Assembly (NCBI RefSeq): GCF_006517625.1
Contig: NZ_VHQI01000003.1
Span: forward strand, 248,001 to 312,000
Reading direction: 5' to 3'
From: Mixta tenebrionis
GTDB lineage: Bacteria; Pseudomonadota; Gammaproteobacteria; Enterobacterales; Enterobacteriaceae
DNA: 64,000 nucleotides
In this document: in pieces, positions 8,394 through 16,386 of the stretch
How positions within the stretch are numbered: the first letter of the stretch is position 1
Layout: every line of letters starts with the position of its first letter
Position numbers and translations under genes: made by a program
The notes under the pieces: model-generated
The model's input: only the letters and a program-made list of their open reading frames with translations
Told to the model about the DNA's origin: nothing
Databases searched by the model: none

Positions 8394-9755
8394 ATGGAGA
8401 GCGCAGCGAAATTATCGGCAAGCTATGTGATCATCGGCGTTAAAGAAAAAACAGGTTATGGGCTGGGTGATTTTGCTTCTAATCTGTCATTTGGCTTTGT
8501 TTCTTTATTTTTACTGTTTTTCTACACCAATATTTACGGCATCAGCGCGGTGCAGGCCAGTGCGATATTTGTTATCGCACGAGTGATTGACGCGGTTTTT
8601 AATATTTTGATTGGTTTTGCCATCGATAAAACGCAGAGTAGATATGGTAAATTGCGTCCTTGGTTATTATATGGTTCGGTGCCGCTGGGTTTTTTAACCG
8701 TGCTCTGTTTTATGCCGTTCGGCGGAGAGGCGAAATTTTATTTTGCGCTGGCCTCCTATACCCTTTATTGCCTTGCCTATACCGCGGTCAACACGCCTTA
8801 TTCGGCGTTAACCAACCGCCTGACGCAGCACGAAGCCTCACGTTCGTCGCTTTCAGTCTATCGTTTTGTGCTGGCGATCGTCGGTTATCTGATTGTCTCG
8901 ACAACGGCTGACCTGCTGATTTCCCCGTTCCACAATAAACAGCTCGGTTATGTTTTCGCCGTCTCCTGTTTTGCGCTGCTGGCCACCTTTATGTTTCTTG
9001 CCTGTTTCGGGATGACCAAAGAGCGGGTAGGCGCAGAGGAAGAGGCGAGCGCGCCGACGCTGCGCGAAATGTTGCGCGCGGTATTAGGCAATACGCCGCT
9101 GATCCATCTGTCGTTATTTACCGTATTCTTCTATATCGCCTATACCGTATGGATGGCGATTGCCATTTACTTTATTAAATATATTATCGGCAGCGAAAGT
9201 TTTACCGCTACCTTCTTTATCATTCAGTCTGCGGCTTATATTACTGGAACCATTATTTCTGAAAAAGCCATTGCGCTAATGGGTAAAAAGCGTATGACGC
9301 TGCTGGCGTTATTGATTGGCGTGCTGGGAATGCTGATGCAATATTTTATCGCCGGCAATAATATCTGGCTGATTATGACCGGAGTCTGTCTCTACAGTAT
9401 TACGCTGGGGATGGGGTTTGTCGCCATGTGGTCAATGATCGCGGACACCGTAGAGTATGCTGAATGGCATCACGGGGTACGCTCGGAAGGGGCGATCTAC
9501 GGCTTCTTTAATTTCATTACCAAAATTGCGATGGCTATCGGCGGCGGCTGTGCGGGCTGGATGCTTGATTTCTATCACTACGATGCCGGGCATATTACCG
9601 CCAGCGCGATTAACGGCATCAACGTGCTGATGACGCTGTTCCCCGGCGCGATGTTTGCTGTCAGCGCCATCTTCGTCGCCTGTTATACGCTGGATGAGAA
9701 GACCTACCGCGATATCGTGCAAAAAATTAGCCTGCGTAAGCAAAACGCGCTTTAA
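8394..9755 (+). CDS. GPH-family (glycoside-pentoside-hexuronide) cation symporter
   Basis: A 453-residue inner-membrane sugar transporter of the GPH family (MelB/UidB/XylP relatives) within the MFS superfamily. The typical N-terminus VKEKTGYGLGDFASN begins near residue 16, followed by about twelve hydrophobic segments. The conserved GPH loop GFAIDKTQSRYGKLRPW lies near residue 75, and the central WSMIADTVEYAEWHHGVRSEG motif matches the family. It is the first gene of a three-gene unit and ends 17 bases before a GH3 glycosidase, which suggests that the transported substrate is a glycoside split by that enzyme. The exact sugar cannot be told from sequence. Confidence 0.88.
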   Translation: MESAAKLSASYVIIGVKEKTGYGLGDFASNLSFGFVSLFLLFFYTNIYGISAVQASAIFVIARVIDAVFNILIGFAIDKTQSRYGKLRPWLLYGSVPLGFLTVLCFMPFGGEAKFYFALASYTLYCLAYTAVNTPYSALTNRLTQHEASRSSLSVYRFVLAIVGYLIVSTTADLLISPFHNKQLGYVFAVSCFALLATFMFLACFGMTKERVGAEEEASAPTLREMLRAVLGNTPLIHLSLFTVFFYIAYTVWMAIAIYFIKYIIGSESFTATFFIIQSAAYITGTIISEKAIALMGKKRMTLLALLIGVLGMLMQYFIAGNNIWLIMTGVCLYSITLGMGFVAMWSMIADTVEYAEWHHGVRSEGAIYGFFNFITKIAMAIGGGCAGWMLDFYHYDAGHITASAINGINVLMTLFPGAMFAVSAIFVACYTLDEKTYRDIVQKISLRKQNAL

Positions 9756-9772
9756 CCTCAGGGAGATAAAAA

Positions 9773-12118
9773 ATGAACGGTGATTTCCATAGCACTATTG
9801 CCGCGATGACGGCAGAGGAAAAAGTGGCGCTGCTGACCGGCAGCGGGTTGTGGCGCACGGCGTCGCTGCCGCAGCATGGTATCAGCGATATTGTGATGAC
9901 CGATGGCACCTACGGGGTACGCTACAGCAGCGCGCAAATCGATGGCGAAGAGAAGTGGAGTATGGATGACTTTATTTCGGTTATCACTCAAAGCGCCGGA
10001 CAGGCCAGCGTGAAAGAAGAAGCGACGAAGGGAGGAAGCGAAGCGCTGTTCAGCGCCTCGCTGCCGGCGACCTGTTTTCCGAACGGTTCCAGCCTGGCCT
10101 GTAGCTGGGATGTAGAGCTGGTGCGGCAAATGGGCCAGGCGCTGGGGCGCGAATGCCAGCAGATGGGCGTGGATATTCTGCTGGGGCCGGGCATTAACAT
10201 TCGCCGTACGCCGCTGGCGGGGCGCGGCTACGAATATTATGCGGAAGATCCGGTAGTCAGCGGCGATCTTGCCGCCGCGTTAATTAACGGGCTGCAGGAA
10301 GAGGGCGTCGGCGCCAGCCTGAAACATTTTGCCGCGAATAATTCTGAATACCGTCGTACCGAAATGGATTCGATTATCGAAGAGCGGGCGCTGCGTGAAA
10401 TCTACCTGGCCGGCTTTCAGCGGGCGATTGCTAAATCGCAGCCCTGGACGGTGATGTCCTCTTATAATCGCCTCAACGGCGTGCAAACCTCGCAGGACCC
10501 GTTTTTGCTTACTCAGGTGCTGCGCGACGAATGGGGCTATGACGGGTTGGTAATGTCTGACTGGTACGGCATCAAGGATCGTCCGGCGTCGCTGTTGGCG
10601 GGCAACGATCTGGCGATGCCGGAAACGCGTCGCGATAAACAGACGCTGCTGGCGGCGATAGCGTCTGGGGAAGTGCCGATGGAAGTCGTGGATCGCGCCT
10701 GCCTGCGCATGCTGCAGCTGGTGGATAAAGTTAAGCGCCATCGTCGCCCGCAGACCCGCGCGGATTTTGCCGCCCATCACGCTTTGTCGCAGCGTTTAGC
10801 GGCAGAATCTATTGTCTTGTTGAAAAATGAAGGCGATCTGCTGCCGCTGGATGCACGGAAAACGCCGCGCATCGCGGTGATCGGCAAGCCTGCGCAGGAA
10901 CCGGTGATTCAGGGCTCCGGCTGCGCGACGACGGTGCCTTATTTACTGGATCGCCCGCTGGATGAAATTTTCGACCTCGCCGGCGATGAATTTCACGTCT
11001 CGTGGGCGATCGGCGCCCCGGATGATACGCACTGCGATGAGCAGGCGCTTGCTCAGGCGCGCGAAGCGGCGCAGGCTGCCGATGTCGCGCTGGTATTCGT
11101 CAGTACTGCGGTAGGCGAAGATGGCGAAAACGGCGATCGTCAGGATCTGAATATTTTGCCGGTTCATGAGCGTCTGATACATGAAGTTGCGGCGGTACAG
11201 CCAAATCTGGTAGTGGTGCTTGCTAACAGCGATGCGGTGGTCATGCCGTGGCTGGGCGAATGCCGGGCGCTGCTGGAGACGTTTTTTGCCGGGCAGGGAA
11301 TGGGGCGCGCGGTAGCGGAAATCCTGTTCGGCAAGCGCAATCCGTGCGGCAAACTTACCGTGACGATGCCGAATACGCTGGAAGAGACGCCGGCGTGGCT
11401 GCACTATCCCGGTGAAAATCTGCGCCACTATTATGGTGAAGGTTTGTTTGTCGGCTACCGCTATTATGATAAACGCCAGCTTACGCCGCAGTTCCCGTTT
11501 GGTTTCGGCCTGAGCTATACCCGCTTTGCCTATGACAATATAGCGCTTTCGGCCTGTCGGATAGGCGCCGGGGAAACGCTGAACGTGACGTTTGATTTGA
11601 CCAACTGCGGCGACCGTGAAGGTAAGGAGATTGTCCAGCTCTACGCGGCGGCTCCCGCCGGGGAGCTGATTCGCGAGGTGCGGGCGTTAAAAGCCTTCAC
11701 GAAAGTGGCGCTGGCCGCCGGCGAGACGCGTCGCGTTACGCTCTCTCTGCCGATAGCCGATCTGGCCTGTTATCATCCGGGCCTGGCGGAGTGGGTGATC
11801 ACGCCGGGAAAATGGCAAATTTTCGTCGGCGCCTCATCGCGCGATCTGCCGCTGTCCGCCAGCGTTGAGGTGGATTGCCCTGCGCGCTACCTGCCGCTGC
11901 GCGATGATAACTCTCTGCAGCAGCTGATTCAGCAGCCGGAAGCCTTCGCCCGCGTAGTGGCGCTGATCGCCGCGAAGAGTGGAGTACCTGAACCCCAGGT
12001 GCGCGAAAAGCTGATTCGTCTGGCGCCGGATATGGTTTTCGGATTGCTGACTTCTTTAACCGAGTTTCTGGCGCTGGACATCGAGCGTGATGAACTCAAT
12101 GCGGTGCTGGCCGGTTAG
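9773..12118 (+). CDS. Glycoside hydrolase family 3 beta-glycosidase (cytoplasmic)
   Basis: A 781-residue family 3 glycoside hydrolase. The N-terminal barrel contains LLGPGINIRRTP (near 136-147), the KHFAANNSE motif (K184, H185) and the nucleophile Asp263 in GLVMSDWYG. The alpha/beta sandwich domain follows, with GQGMGRAVAEILFG and NPCGKLTVTMP, then a fibronectin III-like C-terminal domain starting near FGFGLSYTRF. There is no signal peptide, so it works on imported substrate in the cytoplasm, unlike periplasmic BglX. It is cotranscribed with the GPH symporter and followed after 28 bases by an AraC-type regulator. Beta-glucosidase is the most likely activity, but beta-xylosidase cannot be excluded. 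Confidence 0.9.
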   Translation: MNGDFHSTIAAMTAEEKVALLTGSGLWRTASLPQHGISDIVMTDGTYGVRYSSAQIDGEEKWSMDDFISVITQSAGQASVKEEATKGGSEALFSASLPATCFPNGSSLACSWDVELVRQMGQALGRECQQMGVDILLGPGINIRRTPLAGRGYEYYAEDPVVSGDLAAALINGLQEEGVGASLKHFAANNSEYRRTEMDSIIEERALREIYLAGFQRAIAKSQPWTVMSSYNRLNGVQTSQDPFLLTQVLRDEWGYDGLVMSDWYGIKDRPASLLAGNDLAMPETRRDKQTLLAAIASGEVPMEVVDRACLRMLQLVDKVKRHRRPQTRADFAAHHALSQRLAAESIVLLKNEGDLLPLDARKTPRIAVIGKPAQEPVIQGSGCATTVPYLLDRPLDEIFDLAGDEFHVSWAIGAPDDTHCDEQALAQAREAAQAADVALVFVSTAVGEDGENGDRQDLNILPVHERLIHEVAAVQPNLVVVLANSDAVVMPWLGECRALLETFFAGQGMGRAVAEILFGKRNPCGKLTVTMPNTLEETPAWLHYPGENLRHYYGEGLFVGYRYYDKRQLTPQFPFGFGLSYTRFAYDNIALSACRIGAGETLNVTFDLTNCGDREGKEIVQLYAAAPAGELIREVRALKAFTKVALAAGETRRVTLSLPIADLACYHPGLAEWVITPGKWQIFVGASSRDLPLSASVEVDCPARYLPLRDDNSLQQLIQQPEAFARVVALIAAKSGVPEPQVREKLIRLAPDMVFGLLTSLTEFLALDIERDELNAVLAG

Positions 12119-12146
12119 CCGTAAACAGAGTGCCAGGAGGTAACGC

Positions 12147-13121
12147 ATGTTCCCTTTTTCAGCGACTCATTCTCGCCCGGCCGCCCATGTCGGGCAGCAG
12201 GCGGCAAACAGCGGCTACGAACTGATCGCCTTCGATGCTGAGAAGCTGAACGTGTTTGCCGCTGAGGTCCGCTACTGCGAGCCTCACTGGCATGCGGCGC
12301 CTGAACTGATTACCGTGCTGAGCGGCCGTTTCACGGTGGGCGTTGGGCAACAGCAGGTCGAGCTGGGCCAGGGGGAGATGCTGTACCTTAACGCCGGGGA
12401 GGTGCACTCCCTCAGCGCGGAGATGGCGGCCAGCCAGCTGGTGACGGTGCAGTTTTCTCCGGGGCTGTTTGATGAGATGCACCCTGCTTTGCAGCTGAGC
12501 TGGTGTACCGCCGGGCGCGCCAGCAGGGCTGCGGATTGCGCGGTGCGGCAGCGATTAATCGCGCTGCTGGAACAGCTGGTTGATAACCGTCGGCCGTTTC
12601 AGCGCATCGCGGCCATCTATCTGCTGCTGGATGCCCTGGCGGCGGCCGGAGAGCCGTTGCAGCGCGCGGAAAGCTCTTTGCGCGAAGCGTCGATGATCAA
12701 AAAGGGCATTGACTATATTAACCTGCACTACGATCGGCCGCTGACGCTGAGCGAAGTGGCCAGCCACAGCGGCATGAGCTATTCATGGTTTTCCCGGCTG
12801 TTTAAAAAGGTCAGCCGCTATAATTTTAAAGAGTATTTGACGCTGGTACGGTTAAACAAAGCGCGGAATCTGCTGCGCGACACGCGCACGCCGATCACCG
12901 AAATCAGTCATAGCTGCGGCTTTCAGGAACATAAATACCTGATTGCCGCTTTTAATAAATATTGCGGCCTGACGCCGACTGAATACCGTAAGCGCTTTGT
13001 CTCGCGGCAAAACCTTCCCGACAGCGAGCTGGCGCCCGGCGAGGATTGCCGCTGCCTGCCGCTTAACCGCGCTCTGCTGGCGCGGCTGGCAGCTAATAAT
13101 CGATCCCCATCTGCGCCCTGA
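12147..13121 (+). CDS. AraC-family regulator of the GPH/GH3 cassette
   Basis: A 324-residue AraC/XylS-type regulator. The N-terminal cupin-like sensing domain includes HWHAAPELITVLSGRF near residues 49-64 and a GEMLYLNAGEVHSL strand. The C-terminal part holds the two helix-turn-helix motifs, with LTLSEVASHSGMSYSWFSRLFKK followed by ITEISHSCGFQEHKYLIAAF and the closing GLTPTEYRKRF. It is the last gene of the cassette, so local control of the transporter and glycosidase by a glycoside inducer is the simplest reading. Its 3' end overlaps the convergent btuR gene by 29 bases, a sign of a tight insertion boundary. Confidence 0.88.
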   Translation: MFPFSATHSRPAAHVGQQAANSGYELIAFDAEKLNVFAAEVRYCEPHWHAAPELITVLSGRFTVGVGQQQVELGQGEMLYLNAGEVHSLSAEMAASQLVTVQFSPGLFDEMHPALQLSWCTAGRASRAADCAVRQRLIALLEQLVDNRRPFQRIAAIYLLLDALAAAGEPLQRAESSLREASMIKKGIDYINLHYDRPLTLSEVASHSGMSYSWFSRLFKKVSRYNFKEYLTLVRLNKARNLLRDTRTPITEISHSCGFQEHKYLIAAFNKYCGLTPTEYRKRFVSRQNLPDSELAPGEDCRCLPLNRALLARLAANNRSPSAP

Positions 13122-13686
13122 CGCCGGCATCAAACGCATGTTTTACCGCACGCATTTCACTGACGGTATCGGCCAGTTCAATAATGTCGCGATGGCAGCC
13201 GCGTCCGGTAATAATTACCGTCTGATGGGCCGGGCGGTTGCGCAACGCGCTCAGCACCTCCTCCAGCGGCAGGTAATTGTAAGCCACCATATAGGTGAGC
13301 TCATCCAGCAGCACCAGGTCCAGGTTTTCGTCCGCCAGCATACGCCTGCCGTGCCGCCAGACGGCCAGGCAGGCGGCAGTGTCGCTTTCGCGATCCTGCG
13401 TATCCCAGGTAAAGCCGGTTGCCATTACCTGAAATTCCACGCCGTGCGGTTCCAGCAGATTACGTTCGCCGTTGGGCCATTCGCCTTTGATAAACTGAAT
13501 CACGCCCGCTTTTTGGCCGTGTCCGACGGCGCGGGCCACGGTGCCGAAGGCGGCGGTGGTTTTGCCCTTGCCGTTGCCGGTAAACACCAGCAAAATGCCG
13601 CGCGTTTCGCTGGCGGCGGCAATGCGCGCCTCTACCTGCTGTTTAAGGCGCTGCTGGCGCTGTTGATGACGATCGTTTTGCGCCAT
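13093..13686 (-). CDS. btuR: Cob(I)yrinic acid a,c-diamide adenosyltransferase
   Basis: BtuR (CobO/CobA type) transfers the adenosyl group of ATP to the cobalt of corrinoids, making coenzyme B12. The 197-residue protein has the P-loop GNGKGKTTAAFG (residues 37-48), the FIKGEWPNGER segment and the LVLLDELTYM Walker B-like strand typical of the family. Its ATG overlaps the yciK stop by one base (TAATG), so both genes are translationally coupled. The C-terminus overlaps the 3' end of the convergent AraC gene. Confidence 0.96.
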   Translation of the reverse strand: MAQNDRHQQRQQRLKQQVEARIAAASETRGILLVFTGNGKGKTTAAFGTVARAVGHGQKAGVIQFIKGEWPNGERNLLEPHGVEFQVMATGFTWDTQDRESDTAACLAVWRHGRRMLADENLDLVLLDELTYMVAYNYLPLEEVLSALRNRPAHQTVIITGRGCHRDIIELADTVSEMRAVKHAFDAGVRAQMGIDY

Positions 13687-14447
13687 TATTCCGCCGGCCC
13701 CGGTTTGCGTCCCGGCTGGGCGTCAAAGCTGATGCCGGTCTTGCGACGGCTGTCGTCGCCCATCAGATAGAGATAGATCGGCATAATTTCCGCCGGCGTT
13801 TTCAGCTTTGCGGCATCCTCATCGGGAAAGGCGCTGGCGCGCATTTTGGTGCGGGTGCCGCCCGGATTGATGCAGTTCACCCGCAGATTGCGGTTTTTAT
13901 ACTCTTCGGCCAGCACCTGCATCATTCCTTCAGTAGCGAATTTCGATACCGCGTAGGCGCCCCAGCCGGATCGCCCCGTGCGGCCAACGCTGGAACTGGT
14001 AAAGACCAGCGAGCCCGCCTCCGATTTCAGCAGCAGCGGCAACAGCGCCTGGGTCAGGAAAAAGGTGGCGTCAACGTTAACGCGCATTACCTGTTGCCAG
14101 ATCGCCGGCGCCAGGTCGGCGAGCGGCACAATGTCGCCCAGCACGCCTGCGTTGTGCAATACGCCATCCAGCCGCGGCACCTGCTGCGCCAGCTGCCCGG
14201 CGAACTCACGGCAGCTTTCCGGCGTCGCCGTTGCCAGATCGAGCAGGCAAACCAGCGGTTCAGCCTTGCCCAGCGCGCCGATCTCATCGCTGACGCGCTG
14301 CAGCTTTTCTGCGTTACGGCCCAGCAAGATAACCTGCGCGCCGTAGCGCGCATAGGTTAACGCCGCCTCCCGGCCGATACCGTCGCTGGCGCCGGTGACA
14401 AGAATAATTCGATGATTAAGCAGGTCGCTTTTAGGTTGATAATGCAA
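13686..14447 (-). CDS. yciK: YciK short-chain dehydrogenase/reductase
   Basis: A 253-residue classical SDR oxidoreductase. The Rossmann motif TGASDGIG is at residues 18-25, the HNAGVLGD segment lies near 97, and the active-site Ser/Tyr/Lys are in SSSVGRTGRSGWGAYAVSK (Tyr and Lys of YAVSK). The physiological substrate of YciK is not known. It overlaps btuR by one base, as in E. coli, where the two form an operon, and it is divergent from sohB. Confidence 0.95.
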   Translation of the reverse strand: MHYQPKSDLLNHRIILVTGASDGIGREAALTYARYGAQVILLGRNAEKLQRVSDEIGALGKAEPLVCLLDLATATPESCREFAGQLAQQVPRLDGVLHNAGVLGDIVPLADLAPAIWQQVMRVNVDATFFLTQALLPLLLKSEAGSLVFTSSSVGRTGRSGWGAYAVSKFATEGMMQVLAEEYKNRNLRVNCINPGGTRTKMRASAFPDEDAAKLKTPAEIMPIYLYLMGDDSRRKTGISFDAQPGRKPGPAE

Positions 14448-14644
14448 AACGGCTTCCTCGGCGAGTAAGAGCTCAGCACGGGGCTGAGGAGAGCGAATGG
14501 GGGAGTTATGCCTGAAAAAAGGTTTCAGTTCAACGCCGTCGCGTCCATTTCCTGCGCCTGCGCTGCTTTACAGGCGACGAAGTGAAACGACTCAGTTACA
14601 CTACGGCTCTGGTTTCAGCAAGGATATAAGCAAAGGCGGTTCGA

Positions 14645-15694
14645 GTGGATTTATTATTCTGGTATGCATTATTTTTGGCAAAGGCGGTTACCGTGGTGCT
14701 GGCCATCGCTGCGGTCGCTCTTATTTTGGTCAACGTGACCCAGCGTAAGCGTGGACAGCCCGGACAGCTGCACGTAACCCAGCTCAACGAGCGCTACCGC
14801 GAAATGAAAAGCGAAATGCAGCTGGCAGCGCTGCCGCCGCAGGAGCAGAAGCTGCGTCATAAGGCGGAAAAGAAAAAGCAGAAGCAGGAGGCGAAAGCGG
14901 CAAAACAGCGGGCGAAGCAGGGACTCTCCAGTATGGATGGTAAACCAACGCTTTACGTGCTGGATTTTAACGGCAGCATGGATGCCGGTGAAGTCACGTC
15001 GCTGCGTGAAGAGATTTCAGCGATTACCGCGGTAGCGCGCGCGCAGGATGAAGTGCTGCTGCGGCTGGAAAGCCCCGGCGGCGTAGTACACGGCTACGGG
15101 CTGGCGGCCTCGCAGCTGCAGCGCTTGCGCGACAAGGGCATTCCGTTAACGGTGGCGGTAGATAAGGTTGCCGCCAGCGGCGGATATATGATGGCCTGCG
15201 TGGCCGATCGCATTGTCGCCGCGCCTTTCGCCATTATCGGCTCGATCGGCGTAGTGGCGCAGGTGCCGAACTTTAACCGCCTGCTCAAGCGTAACGATAT
15301 CGATGTTGAACTGCATACCGCGGGCGAATATAAGCGCACGCTGACGCTGTTTGGCGAAAACACCGAGCAGGGACGTAACAAATTCCGCGAAGATCTTAAC
15401 GAAACGCACCAGCTGTTTAAGCAGTTCGTACAGCAGATGCGTCCGGTGCTGGATATCGATCGGGTCGCTACCGGCGAACACTGGTACGGCAGCCAGGCGC
15501 TGGAAAAACAGCTGATTGACGCGCTGGGCACCAGCGACGATCTGATTATCGAGCGCATGGCGCAGTTTAATGTTATCAGCGTGCGCTATACGCGGCGTAA
15601 AAAACTGCTGGAGCGCTTTACCCAGAGCGCCGCCGACAGCGCCGCGCGTCAGCTGATGAAACTGTGGCAGCGCGGCGATAAACCGCTGCTGTAA
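14645..15694 (+). CDS. sohB: SohB, inner-membrane S49-family peptidase
   Basis: A 349-residue protease related to signal peptide peptidase SppA. One N-terminal membrane segment (about residues 8-30) is followed by a basic, Lys/Ala/Gln-rich linker (50-92) and the S49 domain with LESPGGVVHGYG and the nucleophile Ser178 in DKVAASGGYMMAC. A GTG start is used, as supported by the match of the following residues (DLLFWYALFLAK) to enterobacterial SohB. In E. coli extra SohB suppresses loss of DegP. It stands alone, divergent from yciK. Confidence 0.93.
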   Translation: MDLLFWYALFLAKAVTVVLAIAAVALILVNVTQRKRGQPGQLHVTQLNERYREMKSEMQLAALPPQEQKLRHKAEKKKQKQEAKAAKQRAKQGLSSMDGKPTLYVLDFNGSMDAGEVTSLREEISAITAVARAQDEVLLRLESPGGVVHGYGLAASQLQRLRDKGIPLTVAVDKVAASGGYMMACVADRIVAAPFAIIGSIGVVAQVPNFNRLLKRNDIDVELHTAGEYKRTLTLFGENTEQGRNKFREDLNETHQLFKQFVQQMRPVLDIDRVATGEHWYGSQALEKQLIDALGTSDDLIIERMAQFNVISVRYTRRKKLLERFTQSAADSAARQLMKLWQRGDKPLL

Positions 15695-15703
15695 TGTTGC
15701 GGC

Positions 15704-15732
15704 GACGCCCGGCGCGCTACCGGTCGGGCGTC
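15704..15732. terminator. Hairpin between convergent sohB and yciN
   Basis: An 8-bp GC-rich inverted repeat (GACGCCCG / CGGGCGTC) with a 13-base loop lies 9 bases after the sohB stop and reaches into the yciN stop codon. There is no T run, so it may act as an mRNA-end stabiliser rather than a strong intrinsic terminator. Confidence 0.5.
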
Positions 15733-15982
15733 ATTCCGCTAAATGATATTTTTCCGACAGCGCTACCGTCAGCGCTTTAAAGATATTAAATACCGCGGTG
15801 CTTTTCGCCGTTGGCAATCCATTCTCGTCGAGAAAATAATCGCCGCGAAACACCAGCAGCTGCCCGTTCTGTTCGACTTCGCTGACCTTAACCCCGGCAA
15901 AATAATCGTCATGTTCGCTGATCAGCGCATTCGCTTTTTCAATGAGTTGTTGACGTGAAAGCGGTGACGTTTTGGCGTTCAT
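15731..15982 (-). CDS. yciN: YciN, DUF2498 family protein
   Basis: An 83-residue small soluble protein matching enterobacterial YciN (DUF2498), with conserved stretches LIEKANALISEHDDYFAG and FRGDYFLDENGLPT. No function is established. It lies convergent to sohB and divergent from topA, the usual enterobacterial place. Confidence 0.9.
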   Translation of the reverse strand: MNAKTSPLSRQQLIEKANALISEHDDYFAGVKVSEVEQNGQLLVFRGDYFLDENGLPTAKSTAVFNIFKALTVALSEKYHLAE

Positions 15983-16386
15983 TATTTAATCCCATTTTGA
16001 CAGACCCATATTCTCTTCTATATTACTGGCCTGTTGCCGTTGACCGCAAATACCCTGTGGATATGCTCGCGTAGCAAAAAGCGGCAAAAGTGGCGTAAAC
16101 CCAGGCAAAATGCTAATTAAGTTGCGTATCAGATTTTATCAGGTAGAGTGTGGGCGTTTCAGGGTCCGGGCGTAAAAATGGCTTTACGCTGGCGGCGGGA
16201 AGCGCCGGTTCTCAGCTAAAAAACGCCGTTAATCAGTGCGATAAGCTGAAAAGCAAGCCGATATCCGCAGCAAAAAAGACCGGGTTGAATTTTTTCAATC
16301 TGCAGCAATATAGGTTGACATGCTGACTGGCAACGCTGGAAAACGCCATCATTACATTCGGACGTATTCATCAGGTAAAGGTAAAT
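15983..16386 (+). other. topA upstream region
   Basis: About 400 bases between divergent yciN and topA. In E. coli this interval carries several supercoiling-sensitive topA promoters. A TTGACA is seen at 16315-16320 but without a convincing -10 at normal spacing. No gene was found in it. Confidence 0.4.
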
